DNA of 64,000 bases from contig QZKN01000180.1 of the NCBI GenBank assembly GCA_003598175.1, positions 1 through 64,000 on the forward strand, in the 5' to 3' direction. The DNA is from Candidatus Omnitrophota bacterium. Lineage in GTDB: Bacteria; Hinthialibacterota; Hinthialibacteria; Hinthialibacterales; Hinthialibacteraceae. The notes beneath the pieces are model-generated. The model did not search any database. It saw only the letters and a program-made list of their open reading frames with translations, and had not been told where the DNA came from. Below are positions 24,548-33,709 of the stretch, piece after piece. Numbering within the stretch: the first letter of the stretch is position 1; each line of letters opens with the position of its first letter. The translations under genes and the position numbers were made by a program.

Positions 24548-24697
24548 GTTCGGAGAAGCAGAACGGGATCAGGTAAGCGCGAGTGTAACAAGCGTTCTCA
24601 CTTGCATGAACAACGGAGGCGGGACGTCTGCTCAACTGACGTTATTTTCATGAAATAAAAAAGTAGAGTAACCTTTGGGCAACAGGATGTTCGATCA

Positions 24698-25183
24698 TTG
24701 AAAAAATCGGTTTATATTGAAACAACCATTCCAAGTTATTATCTATCTCGCCCTTCTCGTGATATAATAGTGTTAGCCCATCAAGAAATAACACGAGTTT
24801 GGTGGGAAAAACGGTTAACGCTTTATCGTCCCTATATTTCGCAAGTTGTCATTGAAGAAATCAAAAGAGGCGATGAATCGGCTGCAAAAAAACGATTGGA
24901 GCTTATCGCCGGATTTGAAATTCTTGAAGCAACAACAGAAATTGAAAAACTTGCATCACGATACATGGGAGTGTTGAACTTGCCGGCAAAAGCGATACGG
25001 GATGCCGCTCATTTGGCATTTGCCTGTATGTATCATATCGATTTTTTAGTAACTTGGAACTGTACTCATTTAGCCAATGCCGAAATCATTCGAACGCTCG
25101 GCGCTTATAATCTGTCCAATGATATACCTGTTCCGATCATTTGCACACCGGAAATAATGATCCGTGAAGAGGAGGATGAATAG
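24698..25183 (+). CDS. PIN domain toxin, TTG start
   Basis: The 161-residue protein starts KKSVYIETTIPSYYLSRPSR after a TTG codon, the typical N-terminus of a VapC-like PIN subfamily. Other motifs are ISQVVIEEIKRGD (Glu), AIRDAAHLAFACMYHIDFLVTWNCTHLANAEI (Asp; Asn/Asp region). The first acidic residue is Glu in the ET pair. AGGA lies 11 bases upstream. It overlaps no gene but is followed directly by the partner at 25184, so the toxin comes first. Confidence 0.75.
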   Translation: MKKSVYIETTIPSYYLSRPSRDIIVLAHQEITRVWWEKRLTLYRPYISQVVIEEIKRGDESAAKKRLELIAGFEILEATTEIEKLASRYMGVLNLPAKAIRDAAHLAFACMYHIDFLVTWNCTHLANAEIIRTLGAYNLSNDIPVPIICTPEIMIREEEDE

Positions 25184-25369
25184 ATGTATTACGACCCGAT
25201 TGTAAACGAAACACGAGAAGCCGGAAGGAAAATGGCGGAAGAATCGAATTACGATATCCACGAGTTCTTTAATAACTTACGTGAATCTCAAAAACAATAC
25301 GATAAAGAACGATTTCAAAATCTGAATTCCCTCCAATTGAATATGAAAAATCATTCCATGTCAAACTGA
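25184..25369 (+). CDS. Small antitoxin-like partner of the PIN toxin
   Basis: The 61-residue protein begins MYYDPIVNETREAGRKMAEE and continues SNYDIHEFFNNLRESQKQY, a short helical protein of the kind encoded downstream of this PIN subfamily. GAGGAGGATG lies before the start, within the end of the toxin gene, so the two are coupled. It resembles the orphan ORF at 13514. Antitoxin function is inferred from position and pattern. Confidence 0.65.
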   Translation: MYYDPIVNETREAGRKMAEESNYDIHEFFNNLRESQKQYDKERFQNLNSLQLNMKNHSMSN

Positions 25370-25563
25370 TTTCCCTTTGATCTTTGGATGGGAAATTGTG
25401 TAATCGTATGACTTCCAAATGAGTATCGTGGACAAGATGGAATTGATGCGAAGCATGTTATAATATTGTTATCAATATTCATTGGCTGTTACAAAAATCC
25501 CGACTGTACTATGTATTTCTGTATGTCGATAAATTTCACGATTAAACGTTCAAATAAGTAACA

Positions 25564-26748
25564 ATGAGGAGAAAGCCATTGAGACATTTCATGCCCATAA
25601 TTATTTTAGTCTTCTCATGCACTGTCCCCCACGCCGAACCGATCCATTATGTCCAAATGATCTTTCCTCCGCAGGACAAGCACGTGCATTCCAGCAGCCT
25701 GGTCGAGTTGCCCGACGGCGACCTGCTGACCTGCTGGTTTCATGGCAGCGGAGAGCGGACCGCGGATGATGTTCTCGTGCAGGGGGCGCGTTTGAAGAAA
25801 GGCAACGACGTATGGAGTTCCGTTTTTCTCATGGCGGACACCCCCGGCTTCCCGGATTGCAATCCGGTGTTGTTTCTCGACCGGAACGAACGGCTGTGGA
25901 TGTTTTGGATCGCCGTTCGCGCGCACGGCTGGCAGCATTCCCTGCTTCGCTGCCGAACCTCGACGCGATACGACGGGGATGCCGCGCCGGAATGGGATTG
26001 GCAGGATTTGATTTTACTCAAACCGGACGATTCGTTCGTAGACGCCATCAAAGACGGATTTAAAAAACTGAATCCGGATGAGGATCTGTGGGCGGAATAT
26101 GCTCTTCCCTATACACGCATGATCATCGAGGCCGCCGCCGATCCCGCCAAAAGACAGGAAGGGTGGATGACGCGGATTCATCCGATTCAGCTTGCTTCCG
26201 GCCGCATCCTGCTGCCGCTCTATTCCGACGGATTCAATCTTTCGCTGGCCGCCCTGTCCGACGATGACGGCCGGACGTGGCGCGCAAGTGGTCCGATGGT
26301 CGGATTGGCGGGAATCCAACCCGCGATCATGCAAAAAAAGAATGGCCATTTGGTCGCCTTTTTGCGGGATGCGGGAGGCGCGCCGAATCGCGTGTTGCGA
26401 TGCGAATCGGACGATGAAGGAGTGACCTGGTCCGTCATGCGCGATACGGACATCCCCAATCCCGGTTCGAGTTTGGAAGTGATCGCGCTCAAAAATCAGC
26501 CTCTTTGGGCCATGATTTATAATGATTCGGAACACCATCGCGACAGCATGGCCATCGCATTGTCGGACGACGAGGGCGTCAGTTGGAAATGGCAACGGCA
26601 TATCGGCCGAACCGATTACTATGCGTATCCATCGATGATACAGGACCGTCAGGAGTTGATACACATCACGTATACGCACAACAGCCGTGAGGGAAAAACC
26701 ATTCGGCACGAAGCGTTTACCATCGATTGGATCATGCAGGGCGATTGA
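25564..26748 (+). CDS. Secreted sialidase (neuraminidase) family protein, copy A
   Basis: The 394-residue protein has a signal peptide (ending CTVPHAEP) and a six-bladed propeller with Asp-box repeats SDDDGRTW, SDDEGVTW and SDDEGVSW. HSSSLVELPDGDLLTCWFHGS is the first blade, and RMIIEAA plus IQLASGRILLPLYSDGF are like the catalytic-site region of exo-alpha-sialidases. Known members release sialic acid, though many distant members act on other sugars. In-frame TTG 25579 has GGAG 6 bases upstream and may be the real start. Together with the sialidase at 29053 it suggests degradation of external glycans. Confidence 0.85.
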   Translation: MRRKPLRHFMPIIILVFSCTVPHAEPIHYVQMIFPPQDKHVHSSSLVELPDGDLLTCWFHGSGERTADDVLVQGARLKKGNDVWSSVFLMADTPGFPDCNPVLFLDRNERLWMFWIAVRAHGWQHSLLRCRTSTRYDGDAAPEWDWQDLILLKPDDSFVDAIKDGFKKLNPDEDLWAEYALPYTRMIIEAAADPAKRQEGWMTRIHPIQLASGRILLPLYSDGFNLSLAALSDDDGRTWRASGPMVGLAGIQPAIMQKKNGHLVAFLRDAGGAPNRVLRCESDDEGVTWSVMRDTDIPNPGSSLEVIALKNQPLWAMIYNDSEHHRDSMAIALSDDEGVSWKWQRHIGRTDYYAYPSMIQDRQELIHITYTHNSREGKTIRHEAFTIDWIMQGD

Positions 26749-26790
26749 TCCGCTGTTGACGGAGTTGATGAGGCGAGCATGTAAGGTAAA

Positions 26791-27918
26791 TTACGAATCT
26801 TTTATAATTTCCGGGTTGAGTCCTTCCAACTCGGCGATCACAAATTTGCCGTCTTTTCGAATCAAAACGTCATCGAAATAAATTTCCCCGCCGCCGTATT
26901 CGGGCCGTTGGATCTGGACCAGATCCCAATGCAGGGCGGATTTATTGCCGTTGGGCGCGTCGTCGTAACAGCTGCCCATGGCCATATGGATCGATCCGGC
27001 GATTTTTTCGTCGAAGAGAGTGTCTTTCATCGGCGTGAGGATATAGGGATTGAAGCCGAAAGAAAATTCGCCGACGTACGATGCGCCTTCGTCCTTCGTC
27101 AATACGCTGCGCAGGCGATCCGTGTTCGCTCCCGAATCCACTTCCACCGCTTTCCCCTCGTGAAATGTGAGGCGAATGGAATCATAAAGGATTCCGTTGT
27201 GGACGGAGGCGGCGTTGAAACGGATGGTTCCGTTGATCGACTCCCGCACCGGCGCGGTAAAGCACTCGCCGTCGGGAATGTTGTTTTCCCCCGTGCATTT
27301 CACGGTGGGGATCCCTTTGATCGAGAACTGCAGATCGGTGTCGGGAGCAACGATGCGCACCCGATCGGTTCGATGCATCAGCGCCCGCAATGGTTCAACG
27401 GCCACGGCCATTTTCGAATAATCCAAACAGCACACGTCGTAAAAAAACGATTGAAACGCCGCCGTCGAGGTTTGAGCGAGCTGACACATGGCGGAATTGG
27501 GATAGCGCAGCACACACCAGCGGGTGTGTTTGACGCGCTGCTCGATATGAACCGGACCGGTGATGTATTTATCATACGATTCGATTTTCTCTTTGGGCAC
27601 ATCTGCCAATTCGAAGATGTTGGAACCGCCGCGAATGCCGATGAATACCTGCGCCTGTTTCATTTCCAGCAATAAAAAGTCGCCCAATTTTTTAAAGGTT
27701 TCCTCATTGCCGTTTACCAGAAGCGTGCGCAACGCGCGATCATCTTCAAAACGGATGTAGGGAACCCCGCCGGCCTTGACCGTTTCCGCCGCCACCGCAT
27801 CGGCCAGATCGAATGTGTCAAATCCTCTTGCAGTGATGAAAACCAAATCGCCGGATTGTACTCTTGTCGAATAGGTAACCAATGAGTTTGCCAGTTGCCG
27901 TATACGATCCTGCGTCAT
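26791..27918 (-). CDS. M29 family aminopeptidase
   Basis: The 375-residue protein has the M29 metal-ligand motifs in the C-terminal half: YVGEFSFGFNPYILTPMKDTLFDEKIAGSIHMAMGSCYDD, then ALHWDLVQI (His and Asp) and GGEIYFDDVLI. These metalloaminopeptidases bind two zinc or cobalt ions and trim N-terminal residues in the cytoplasm. The start at 27918 has AAAGGAAA upstream. The gene is convergent with sialidase A. A cluster of dispersed repeats precedes it. Confidence 0.85.
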   Translation of the reverse strand: MTQDRIRQLANSLVTYSTRVQSGDLVFITARGFDTFDLADAVAAETVKAGGVPYIRFEDDRALRTLLVNGNEETFKKLGDFLLLEMKQAQVFIGIRGGSNIFELADVPKEKIESYDKYITGPVHIEQRVKHTRWCVLRYPNSAMCQLAQTSTAAFQSFFYDVCCLDYSKMAVAVEPLRALMHRTDRVRIVAPDTDLQFSIKGIPTVKCTGENNIPDGECFTAPVRESINGTIRFNAASVHNGILYDSIRLTFHEGKAVEVDSGANTDRLRSVLTKDEGASYVGEFSFGFNPYILTPMKDTLFDEKIAGSIHMAMGSCYDDAPNGNKSALHWDLVQIQRPEYGGGEIYFDDVLIRKDGKFVIAELEGLNPEIIKDS

Positions 27919-27944
27919 AAAAACGATTTCCTTTCCGAATGCGT

Positions 27945-28030
27945 GGGTAGTACAGGCGTCCCACCTGTATTCGCGGGTAGAACAGGCGTCTCGCCTGGAA
28001 TGTCATGCAAGCGAGACGCTTGCTCTACCC
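27945..28030. repeat. Cluster of GGGTAGNACAGGCGTC dispersed repeats (two direct, one inverted)
   Basis: GGGTAGTACAGGCGTC (27945) and GGGTAGAACAGGCGTC (27975) repeat 30 bases apart. AAGCGAGACGCTTGCTCTACCC (28009-28030) is the inverted form with its own small stem. A related copy lies at 39450-39470. Translations of such elements give spurious proteins (for example a frame at 27915-28100). They are dispersed intergenic repeats. Confidence 0.8.
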
Positions 28031-28089
28031 GGATAACAAGTATGATTGCCGGATGCAATTCGTGCAAGTTATGAGTAAAAGGCATCCGT

Positions 28090-28743
28090 TTATTTCGCAA
28101 CAGTTTCCGGTTGAGTCGAAGCGGCGTGTTTTCGTTTGACGCCTGCTTTTTTCATGCGATAGACGACGAGCGCTTCCCGAAACAAATCATCGCCGCGGAA
28201 AGAAACGTAAACAATCTTTCGCTGATTTAAAAAACATTGAAATTGAGTCTGTTCTTCGAGCGTATCGAGAGGAAAGATGGTGGCGCGAATGACCGGACGC
28301 CTGCCTTCCAATTTTGGAAATGCTCCATTTTTCTGTTCGAGACAAGAGCGGATGATTTCAACCGCGGATTGAATATGCCGCCGGACCGTGTCGTCCGATA
28401 GTTGCAGCCAATCGGCGATTTGCCGGAAATTGGCGTTGGAATTCAATAATAACAGCAGGCATTGACGGGTGACGCCGCTGAGTTTGCGATACGCAATCCT
28501 GCGAATTATTTCGATCTGTTTTTGGCTTTCCTCATCGATCACCACATCCGATCGATGATTCGCCAATTCCTCGACTGTTTCATTCTCGAAGAGATTCAGC
28601 ATCAGAAAGGGATCCAACAGAATTTCACGAGAGTCGTGGTTTTTGGTTACGGAACGCAGTAGATGTTCCCACGGCTCCGGCTGCCTATCCGAAGGATACG
28701 ACTTTTTATCCTTTTTTGATCGTTGGGAATGAATCGATTTCAT
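28090..28743 (-). CDS. Protein with a sigma-70 region 4/LuxR-like helix-turn-helix, unknown role
   Basis: The 217-residue product has an acidic/basic N-terminal region (about residues 20-90), a helix-turn-helix around residues 100-140 (VTRQCLLLLLNSNANFRQIADWLQLSDDTVRRHIQSA), and a C-terminal basic tail. The HTH resembles sigma-70 region 4 or LuxR, where LQLSDDTVRRHI is the recognition helix. No sigma-2 domain is seen, so it is not a complete sigma factor. GGAGAGG lies 5 bases before ATG 28743. It is divergent from the sialidase-like gene at 29053, and a transcriptional role is inferred only. Confidence 0.55.
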   Translation of the reverse strand: MKSIHSQRSKKDKKSYPSDRQPEPWEHLLRSVTKNHDSREILLDPFLMLNLFENETVEELANHRSDVVIDEESQKQIEIIRRIAYRKLSGVTRQCLLLLLNSNANFRQIADWLQLSDDTVRRHIQSAVEIIRSCLEQKNGAFPKLEGRRPVIRATIFPLDTLEEQTQFQCFLNQRKIVYVSFRGDDLFREALVVYRMKKAGVKRKHAASTQPETVAK

Positions 28744-29052
28744 TTTTGCCTCTCCATTATCTTTTTTTCTGAAATCCGGCTGTGCGTTCAAATCATCGAT
28801 TATTTAATACTGCAAGATTCATGCCGATTTGGTGAACTTTTGTTCAGTGAATTGATTTCAAAAGAGATACGGCGATTTATGAAGCATTGAAATTATTGAT
28901 GTGATCGATGAAGTTGTATTTTACAATTTCATTCGGATCGTTCCTGATCGTTGATTTTTTGAGGGGTTTTACGATATAGTATTATTTGGCTTATCGATGC
29001 ATGTCCGCCTGGGGCGGATGGGTACACGGTGAAATCCATTGAAAGAGACGCG
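28744..29052. promoter_or_regulatory. Divergent regulatory region with inverted repeat TGAAC-TTTT-GTTCA and a GC hairpin
   Basis: The 309 bases between the HTH gene and sialidase B are non-coding. TGAAC (28833-28837) and GTTCA (28842-28846) form an operator-like inverted repeat. TCCGCC (29004-29009) pairs with GGCGGA (29013-29018), a hairpin near the sialidase start that could affect its mRNA. I see no clean promoter pair. Confidence 0.4.
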
Positions 29053-30162
29053 ATGATGAAACTACTCTCTATTCTACTGTTCGTGTGCATACCGTTTGTT
29101 TTCTTGAATTTCTGCAAGACGCCGATTTCTTGCATCGCAGCTGATTTTCGCACCGTCGTGTGTCCGGCTTCCGAAAACAATCCCCGCAACAGCGAAGGAG
29201 ACATCATTGAATTAAAGGATGGAACCTTGCTCCTGGCGTGGAGCAAATTTGCAGGCCGCGACGATCATGCCAATGCGGTTATCGCCGCCAAAACCAGCGC
29301 AGATGGCGGGAAAAATTGGGGCGAGGAATTCACGTTGCAGGAAAGCATCGGCGCGCAGAACGTCATGAGCGTCTCGTTGTTGCGGCTGCAATCGGGGACG
29401 ATTCTTTTCTTCTTTTTAACCAAGAACGCATCGGATGATTTGCAGCTGTTTTTGCGAAGCAGCACGGACGAGGCAAAAACCTGGTCCGAACCACGAAAAA
29501 TCAGCGCCATCGGCGGGTATCACGTCATGAACAATGCGCGCTCGATTCAACTGGCAAGCGGGCGGATTCTCGCGCCGATTGCATGGTGCGCGGATATCGG
29601 TAAAACATATGATTCACAGATTTGTTTTTGTTATTATTCCGACGATGAAGGCAAAACCTGGCATAAAGCGGAAGGATCGGTGAAACTCGAAGATTCCGCG
29701 GCGATGGAGCCGGGATTGGTGGAATTGAAAAATGGAACGGTATTGATGATCATTCGCACCAGATTGGACCGGATCTATCGCGCCTTGAGCGCGGATCAGG
29801 GAGAAACCTGGTCCGCCGCGCAAGCGATGGATCTGATCGCTCCCGCCGCTCCGGCCACGATTTCCCGCATCCCCCAAACCGGCGATCTGTTGATGGTGTG
29901 GAACAACAATCCACTGGGCAACCAGGCAGGATGGCGAGGGCGCACCCCGCTTACCGCCGCCGTCAGCGCGGATGAAGGAAACACCTGGACGCACGTCAGG
30001 AACATCGAAGACGATCCCGACTCCGGCTACGCCTACACCAGCATCATGTGGGTGAACGATCGGGCGTTGTTGACGTATTATCATTGGAAACGAGGATCGG
30101 AAAATTTTCAGAATACGGATCTGGTTCTTCGCTCGATTCCCATCCGATGGTTTTATGAGTAA
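29053..30162 (+). CDS. Secreted sialidase family protein, copy B
   Basis: The product (369 residues) has a signal peptide (ending PISCIAADF), then a propeller of the sialidase superfamily with TSADGGKNWGE, SSTDEAKTW, YSDDEGKTWH, LSADQGETWS and SADEGNTWTH Asp-box-like repeats. IQLASGRILAPIAWC is shared with copy A. ATG 29053 is preferred, as AAAGAGA lies 6 bases upstream, rather than the GTG at 29029. Catalytic residues cannot be assigned with confidence, so the substrate may be a sialic-acid-like or other external sugar. Confidence 0.85.
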   Translation: MMKLLSILLFVCIPFVFLNFCKTPISCIAADFRTVVCPASENNPRNSEGDIIELKDGTLLLAWSKFAGRDDHANAVIAAKTSADGGKNWGEEFTLQESIGAQNVMSVSLLRLQSGTILFFFLTKNASDDLQLFLRSSTDEAKTWSEPRKISAIGGYHVMNNARSIQLASGRILAPIAWCADIGKTYDSQICFCYYSDDEGKTWHKAEGSVKLEDSAAMEPGLVELKNGTVLMIIRTRLDRIYRALSADQGETWSAAQAMDLIAPAAPATISRIPQTGDLLMVWNNNPLGNQAGWRGRTPLTAAVSADEGNTWTHVRNIEDDPDSGYAYTSIMWVNDRALLTYYHWKRGSENFQNTDLVLRSIPIRWFYE

Positions 30163-30175
30163 ACTATAGGGTTCG

Positions 30176-30733
30176 TCACAAGAACGGGAATTCGAACCGA
30201 ATGCGCTCCGTGTAAATGGGACCGTCCGGCAGCAATTGACTTTCCATCAAATGAAAGGCTTCCACCTGCATGGTTCCGAATGAATATTCTTCGAATTCTT
30301 TGCCGGGAACAAAGAAAACACGCCGGTTTCGTATGGCGCGGGCGATGGTCAGGTGAGGAACGAAGGCTTTTTTGTCGAATGGAATGTCAGCGGCTTCCAT
30401 CGCTTGACGGATTTGCGCTTCCAACGCCGTCAGACTGCTGAGTCCCTTTTTTACACCCATCCATAAAATGGAGAGTGGTCCACGCGGCGGGAAGGTTCCG
30501 ATTCCGGCGATTTCCAAGGGAAAGGGAGAGAATTGCCGCGCGACCGGCGGCAGTATTTGTGCGAGAGTTTCCGCTGTTTGATCCTCGACTTCGCCAAGAA
30601 ATTTTAAGGTCAGGTGAATGTTGTCCGGTTTGGTCCAGCGGATATTGTGTATTTTTTGATCCTGCTCTTTTTGAAAGCGGAGAATCGCATCACGAACGGC
30701 AGCGGTCAGGTTAATGGAAATGAATGCTCGCAT
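30176..30733 (-). CDS. thpR: RNA 2',3'-cyclic phosphodiesterase (2'-5' RNA ligase family)
   Basis: The 185-residue protein has two HxTx motifs that form the catalytic site, HLTLKFLGEV near residue 40 and PHLTIARAIR near residue 126. The beginning MRAFISINLTAAVRDAI and IRWTKPDNIHLTLKFLGEV are typical of ThpR. It hydrolyses 2',3'-cyclic phosphate RNA ends, or ligates 2'-5' links in vitro. ATG 30733 has AAGG upstream. It is convergent with sialidase B. Confidence 0.92.
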   Translation of the reverse strand: MRAFISINLTAAVRDAILRFQKEQDQKIHNIRWTKPDNIHLTLKFLGEVEDQTAETLAQILPPVARQFSPFPLEIAGIGTFPPRGPLSILWMGVKKGLSSLTALEAQIRQAMEAADIPFDKKAFVPHLTIARAIRNRRVFFVPGKEFEEYSFGTMQVEAFHLMESQLLPDGPIYTERIRFEFPFL

Positions 30734-30934
30734 AGTGCGCCTTTGTTTTTATTTTCCGTATCGGATGGATTGGCGATGTGGAACCCACCGTTACCAATCA
30801 TAGACGTAGTTGGATTTTTCGTCATCGGGGAGAGGGCGATCAACATCATAAAATCGGAATTCGGGTAATCCCGCCTTCATTCCGTTCCGGCCGACCGTCG
30901 GATTATAAATACAAATGGGAATCATGCAGGAGAA

Positions 30935-32911
30935 ATGCGTTTTATGCTATTTTTCATGTGGATGGCGGCGTTTTTTTTAGGCTGCCTGGCGCAAAATTAC
31001 ATCTTGGCGGACGCCATAGCGGCCGGATTGCTGCTTTATCTCGTCGCGGGGACGATTTCATTTTTGGCGTTTCGCCGTTGCCGCCGGGATGTTTCCTTTT
31101 TTGATCCATCCGATCGCGAATCTCCTATTTTTTATAAGGATATACATTGGATTCCCTTTGGAATCGGCTTGTTGCTGGCCGGGTGCGCCATTTGGTTGAT
31201 ATGGAAAGCCTCCATCATCGGTTTTCGGGTTTCGCCGGCGGATTGGGATGGGACGCGCATTACCTATCACAGGCCGCCGCAGGCCATTTCGGCTTTCTTC
31301 GCCTGGCTCGGATTCGTCGCCTGGCTGGCCGCTTCCGTTCGGCGTCCTTTTTTCCGTATGGTAAAAAAGCAATCCCGAACACCATTGGCTTGTCTGGGGA
31401 TTCTGCTCCTGATCTGTTTTTGTTTAGGGATCTATCAATTAACCGAAGTCCCTGTGACGGTGCACGGCGATGAAGGAATGGTCGGCGTCCACGCCCGCAA
31501 GATTGTCAATGGGAATATCGATACGTTTTTTTCTGTTTCGTGGTATTCCATCCCACAATTTTTCTATTGTATTCCCGCCGGCGGGCTTTATCTATTCGGC
31601 GATAGTCTATTCGGTTTGCGGATGAGTGCGGTTTTGATGGGTATGTTGTGCGTCATTCCGTTCTTTTTTCTAGCGCGGGCGTTTTGGGGAACGGCGGCGG
31701 CGGTGATGAGCGCAATGTTGTTGATCGGCAATCATTTTTTTCTGCATTTGATGCATTGCGGAGTGCATTACGTGCAGGCGACTTTTTTTGCCGTCTCGCT
31801 GCTATGCTTTTGGTATGGAACGAATCACTTGCGTTCGCTCGCCATGTGCGCGGCGTCCGGGCTGCTGTTGGGATTCGCGCTGCTTTCGTATCAGGCGAAT
31901 CATATTCTGCCGGTCTTATGGGTGGTTTCGCAGTTATGGCTGTTGATCCTGCGAAGAATCCGGTTTCCGTGGTTTTGTATCTCGACCATTGTTCCGCTGC
32001 TGATTACGGGATTGGTCATTGCGCCGTTGATTGTGCACGATCTGACGATTCGCGGTGGGACGGACGTATTCGCCACGCGCGCGGCGGCAGTGGGGATGTG
32101 GAATCCGGAAAATCTGCTCCACCAAAATGAAGTGACGCAGGCGGGCGGAGATTCGGCGTTGATTTGGGCGATGCAGTTACGGAACGCATTGCTCGCGCCG
32201 ATTTGCTATTCCGACAGGAGCATTCAATACGGCGGCGACCTGCCACTGCTCGATCGCATGACGGCGGTTTTCTTTATGCTGGGTCTCCTGTTCGCCGGAT
32301 TTCATTTTTTCGATATACGCGTATCGATACCTGCTCTGTGGATCCTGGGAATTTTATTCGCGGGCGGGGTGTTGACCATCGATCCGCCGTTTTTCCCGCG
32401 ACTGGCGGGGTGTCTGGCGCTGTTATACGTGCCTGTCGGCGGCGTATTCTGTTATCTATTAAAGATGGATGTTGGAAACGGCTGTCTTCGTGCTGCAGTC
32501 ATCGGATTTTTGGTAATCGTGATGGGGATGGGTTTAAAAATAAATCTGATCGGCTATTTTCATACATATGCCGATGAAATTTCACCGCGCAGTGTTCACT
32601 ACAAGCAAACGCGGATGGCCTATTTTGTGGCCGAGAGGGGTTCGTCGGCTTTTACCTATTGTTTTGCGGGACAGCATTTTTCCTTCGGAAGTGGGACTGT
32701 GGCGTTTCTGGCGAACAAATGTCTGGGGCGCGACGTGGACAGGATACCGGCGCGGTTTCCGGCGCGGCCAATCACGATCGTGCTGGATTCCTCCCAACAC
32801 AATCGGATCAAGGAAGTTCAGGAGCGGTTGCCGAACGCCGCGCTTCGCCGGCATGTCTCTCAATCCGGTAATATATTATTTTTTTCGCTTTCGCGTGATG
32901 GAAAGGAGTGA
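30935..32911 (+). CDS. GT-C membrane glycosyltransferase, ArnT/PMT-like
   Basis: The 658-residue protein has about twelve hydrophobic segments. The loop VTVHGDEGMVGVHARKIVNGNIDTFFSVSWYSIPQFFYCIPAGGL carries the acidic pair HGDEG of the GT39/GT83-type active site. A soluble C-terminal domain (from about residue 580) contains SSQHNRIKEVQERLP. Such enzymes move a sugar from a polyprenyl phosphate to lipid A, glycan or protein at the outer membrane-facing side of the inner membrane. The start is ATG 30935, or 30944, which has GGAG 11 bases upstream. The downstream methyltransferase begins 4 bases after the stop, so they are co-transcribed. Confidence 0.8.
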   Translation: MRFMLFFMWMAAFFLGCLAQNYILADAIAAGLLLYLVAGTISFLAFRRCRRDVSFFDPSDRESPIFYKDIHWIPFGIGLLLAGCAIWLIWKASIIGFRVSPADWDGTRITYHRPPQAISAFFAWLGFVAWLAASVRRPFFRMVKKQSRTPLACLGILLLICFCLGIYQLTEVPVTVHGDEGMVGVHARKIVNGNIDTFFSVSWYSIPQFFYCIPAGGLYLFGDSLFGLRMSAVLMGMLCVIPFFFLARAFWGTAAAVMSAMLLIGNHFFLHLMHCGVHYVQATFFAVSLLCFWYGTNHLRSLAMCAASGLLLGFALLSYQANHILPVLWVVSQLWLLILRRIRFPWFCISTIVPLLITGLVIAPLIVHDLTIRGGTDVFATRAAAVGMWNPENLLHQNEVTQAGGDSALIWAMQLRNALLAPICYSDRSIQYGGDLPLLDRMTAVFFMLGLLFAGFHFFDIRVSIPALWILGILFAGGVLTIDPPFFPRLAGCLALLYVPVGGVFCYLLKMDVGNGCLRAAVIGFLVIVMGMGLKINLIGYFHTYADEISPRSVHYKQTRMAYFVAERGSSAFTYCFAGQHFSFGSGTVAFLANKCLGRDVDRIPARFPARPITIVLDSSQHNRIKEVQERLPNAALRRHVSQSGNILFFSLSRDGKE

Positions 32912-32915
32912 TTTT

Positions 32916-33548
32916 ATGTTGGTCACCATGAAAGTATTTTATCATAATGTCTTGACGCAGATTCAAACGACCGGGTCGATTGCGCCGAGTTCTCGCTTTT
33001 TGGCGCGCGCGATCACACAATGCGTCGAAAAAAAGCCGGAACCGGTATCAATTCTCGAAGTGGGGCCGGGCACGGGCCCTTTCACGCGCGTGTTGGCGCA
33101 GAAGTTAGGAGAAGGGGATCATTTGGATTTGTGTGAGTTGAACGGCGGTTTCGTCAATTATCTGCGGCAGCGGCTCCAGCGCGATCCCGTGTTGTATGCG
33201 CATCGCGAGCAGATTTCCATTTACCATCAATCGATCATCGAATTCGGCGGTGAGAATCAATACGATTACATTGTTTCCGGCCTTCCCTTCAATAATTTTC
33301 CCCCTTACCTTGTGCAGGAAATCCTCGAACGGTATCGAATTCTATTGAAACCGGGTGGATTGTTGTCCTTTTTTGAATACGCGATGATTCGGCAGATAAA
33401 AGGGCCGTTTATTTGGGGAAACGAACGGCTACGAATCCGTTCGATCGACCATATTTTCAAACATTATCTGCGTCCATACGAAATTGATAGGATATTTGTT
33501 ACGCTTAACCTGCCGCCCGCGATTGTGCATGTATGCCGGTATAAATGA
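32916..33548 (+). CDS. SAM-dependent methyltransferase, phospholipid N-methyltransferase-like
   Basis: The 210-residue product starts MLVTMKVFYHNVLTQIQTTGSIAPSSRFLARA, followed by the class I methyltransferase motif ILEVGPGTGPFT, an acidic strand DLCELNGGF, and DYIVSGLPFNNFPPYLVQEIL. That layout matches PmtA-type phospholipid N-methyltransferases and KsgA-like proteins. The short helix-rich N-terminus fits membrane lipid substrates. AAAGGAG lies 7 bases before ATG 32916. It is coupled to the upstream GT-C gene, so it may methylate a lipid or lipid-linked sugar; this is inference. Confidence 0.75.
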   Translation: MLVTMKVFYHNVLTQIQTTGSIAPSSRFLARAITQCVEKKPEPVSILEVGPGTGPFTRVLAQKLGEGDHLDLCELNGGFVNYLRQRLQRDPVLYAHREQISIYHQSIIEFGGENQYDYIVSGLPFNNFPPYLVQEILERYRILLKPGGLLSFFEYAMIRQIKGPFIWGNERLRIRSIDHIFKHYLRPYEIDRIFVTLNLPPAIVHVCRYK

Positions 33549-33709
33549 CGATTCGTTTCTGTTTGCCAGGAAACCGCAATGGTTCGAATACTTGTCAGGG
33601 ACGAGTTGTATGAGATTTATGGGTACATGACAAACGTGGGATGATAAAGGAGAACCAATGTTACAGCCCCCACTACAAAAGCGAGGATGGAAAAAAGGTG
33701 AAGAATGAT

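Noticed and set aside
27915-28100. A minus-strand frame reading GETPVLPANTGGTPVLPT
   Set aside because: It is a translation of dispersed intergenic repeats and has no ribosome-binding site or family.
28090-28743. Calling the HTH protein an ECF sigma factor
   Set aside because: A region-4-like HTH is present but no region-2 domain, so a complete sigma factor cannot be supported.
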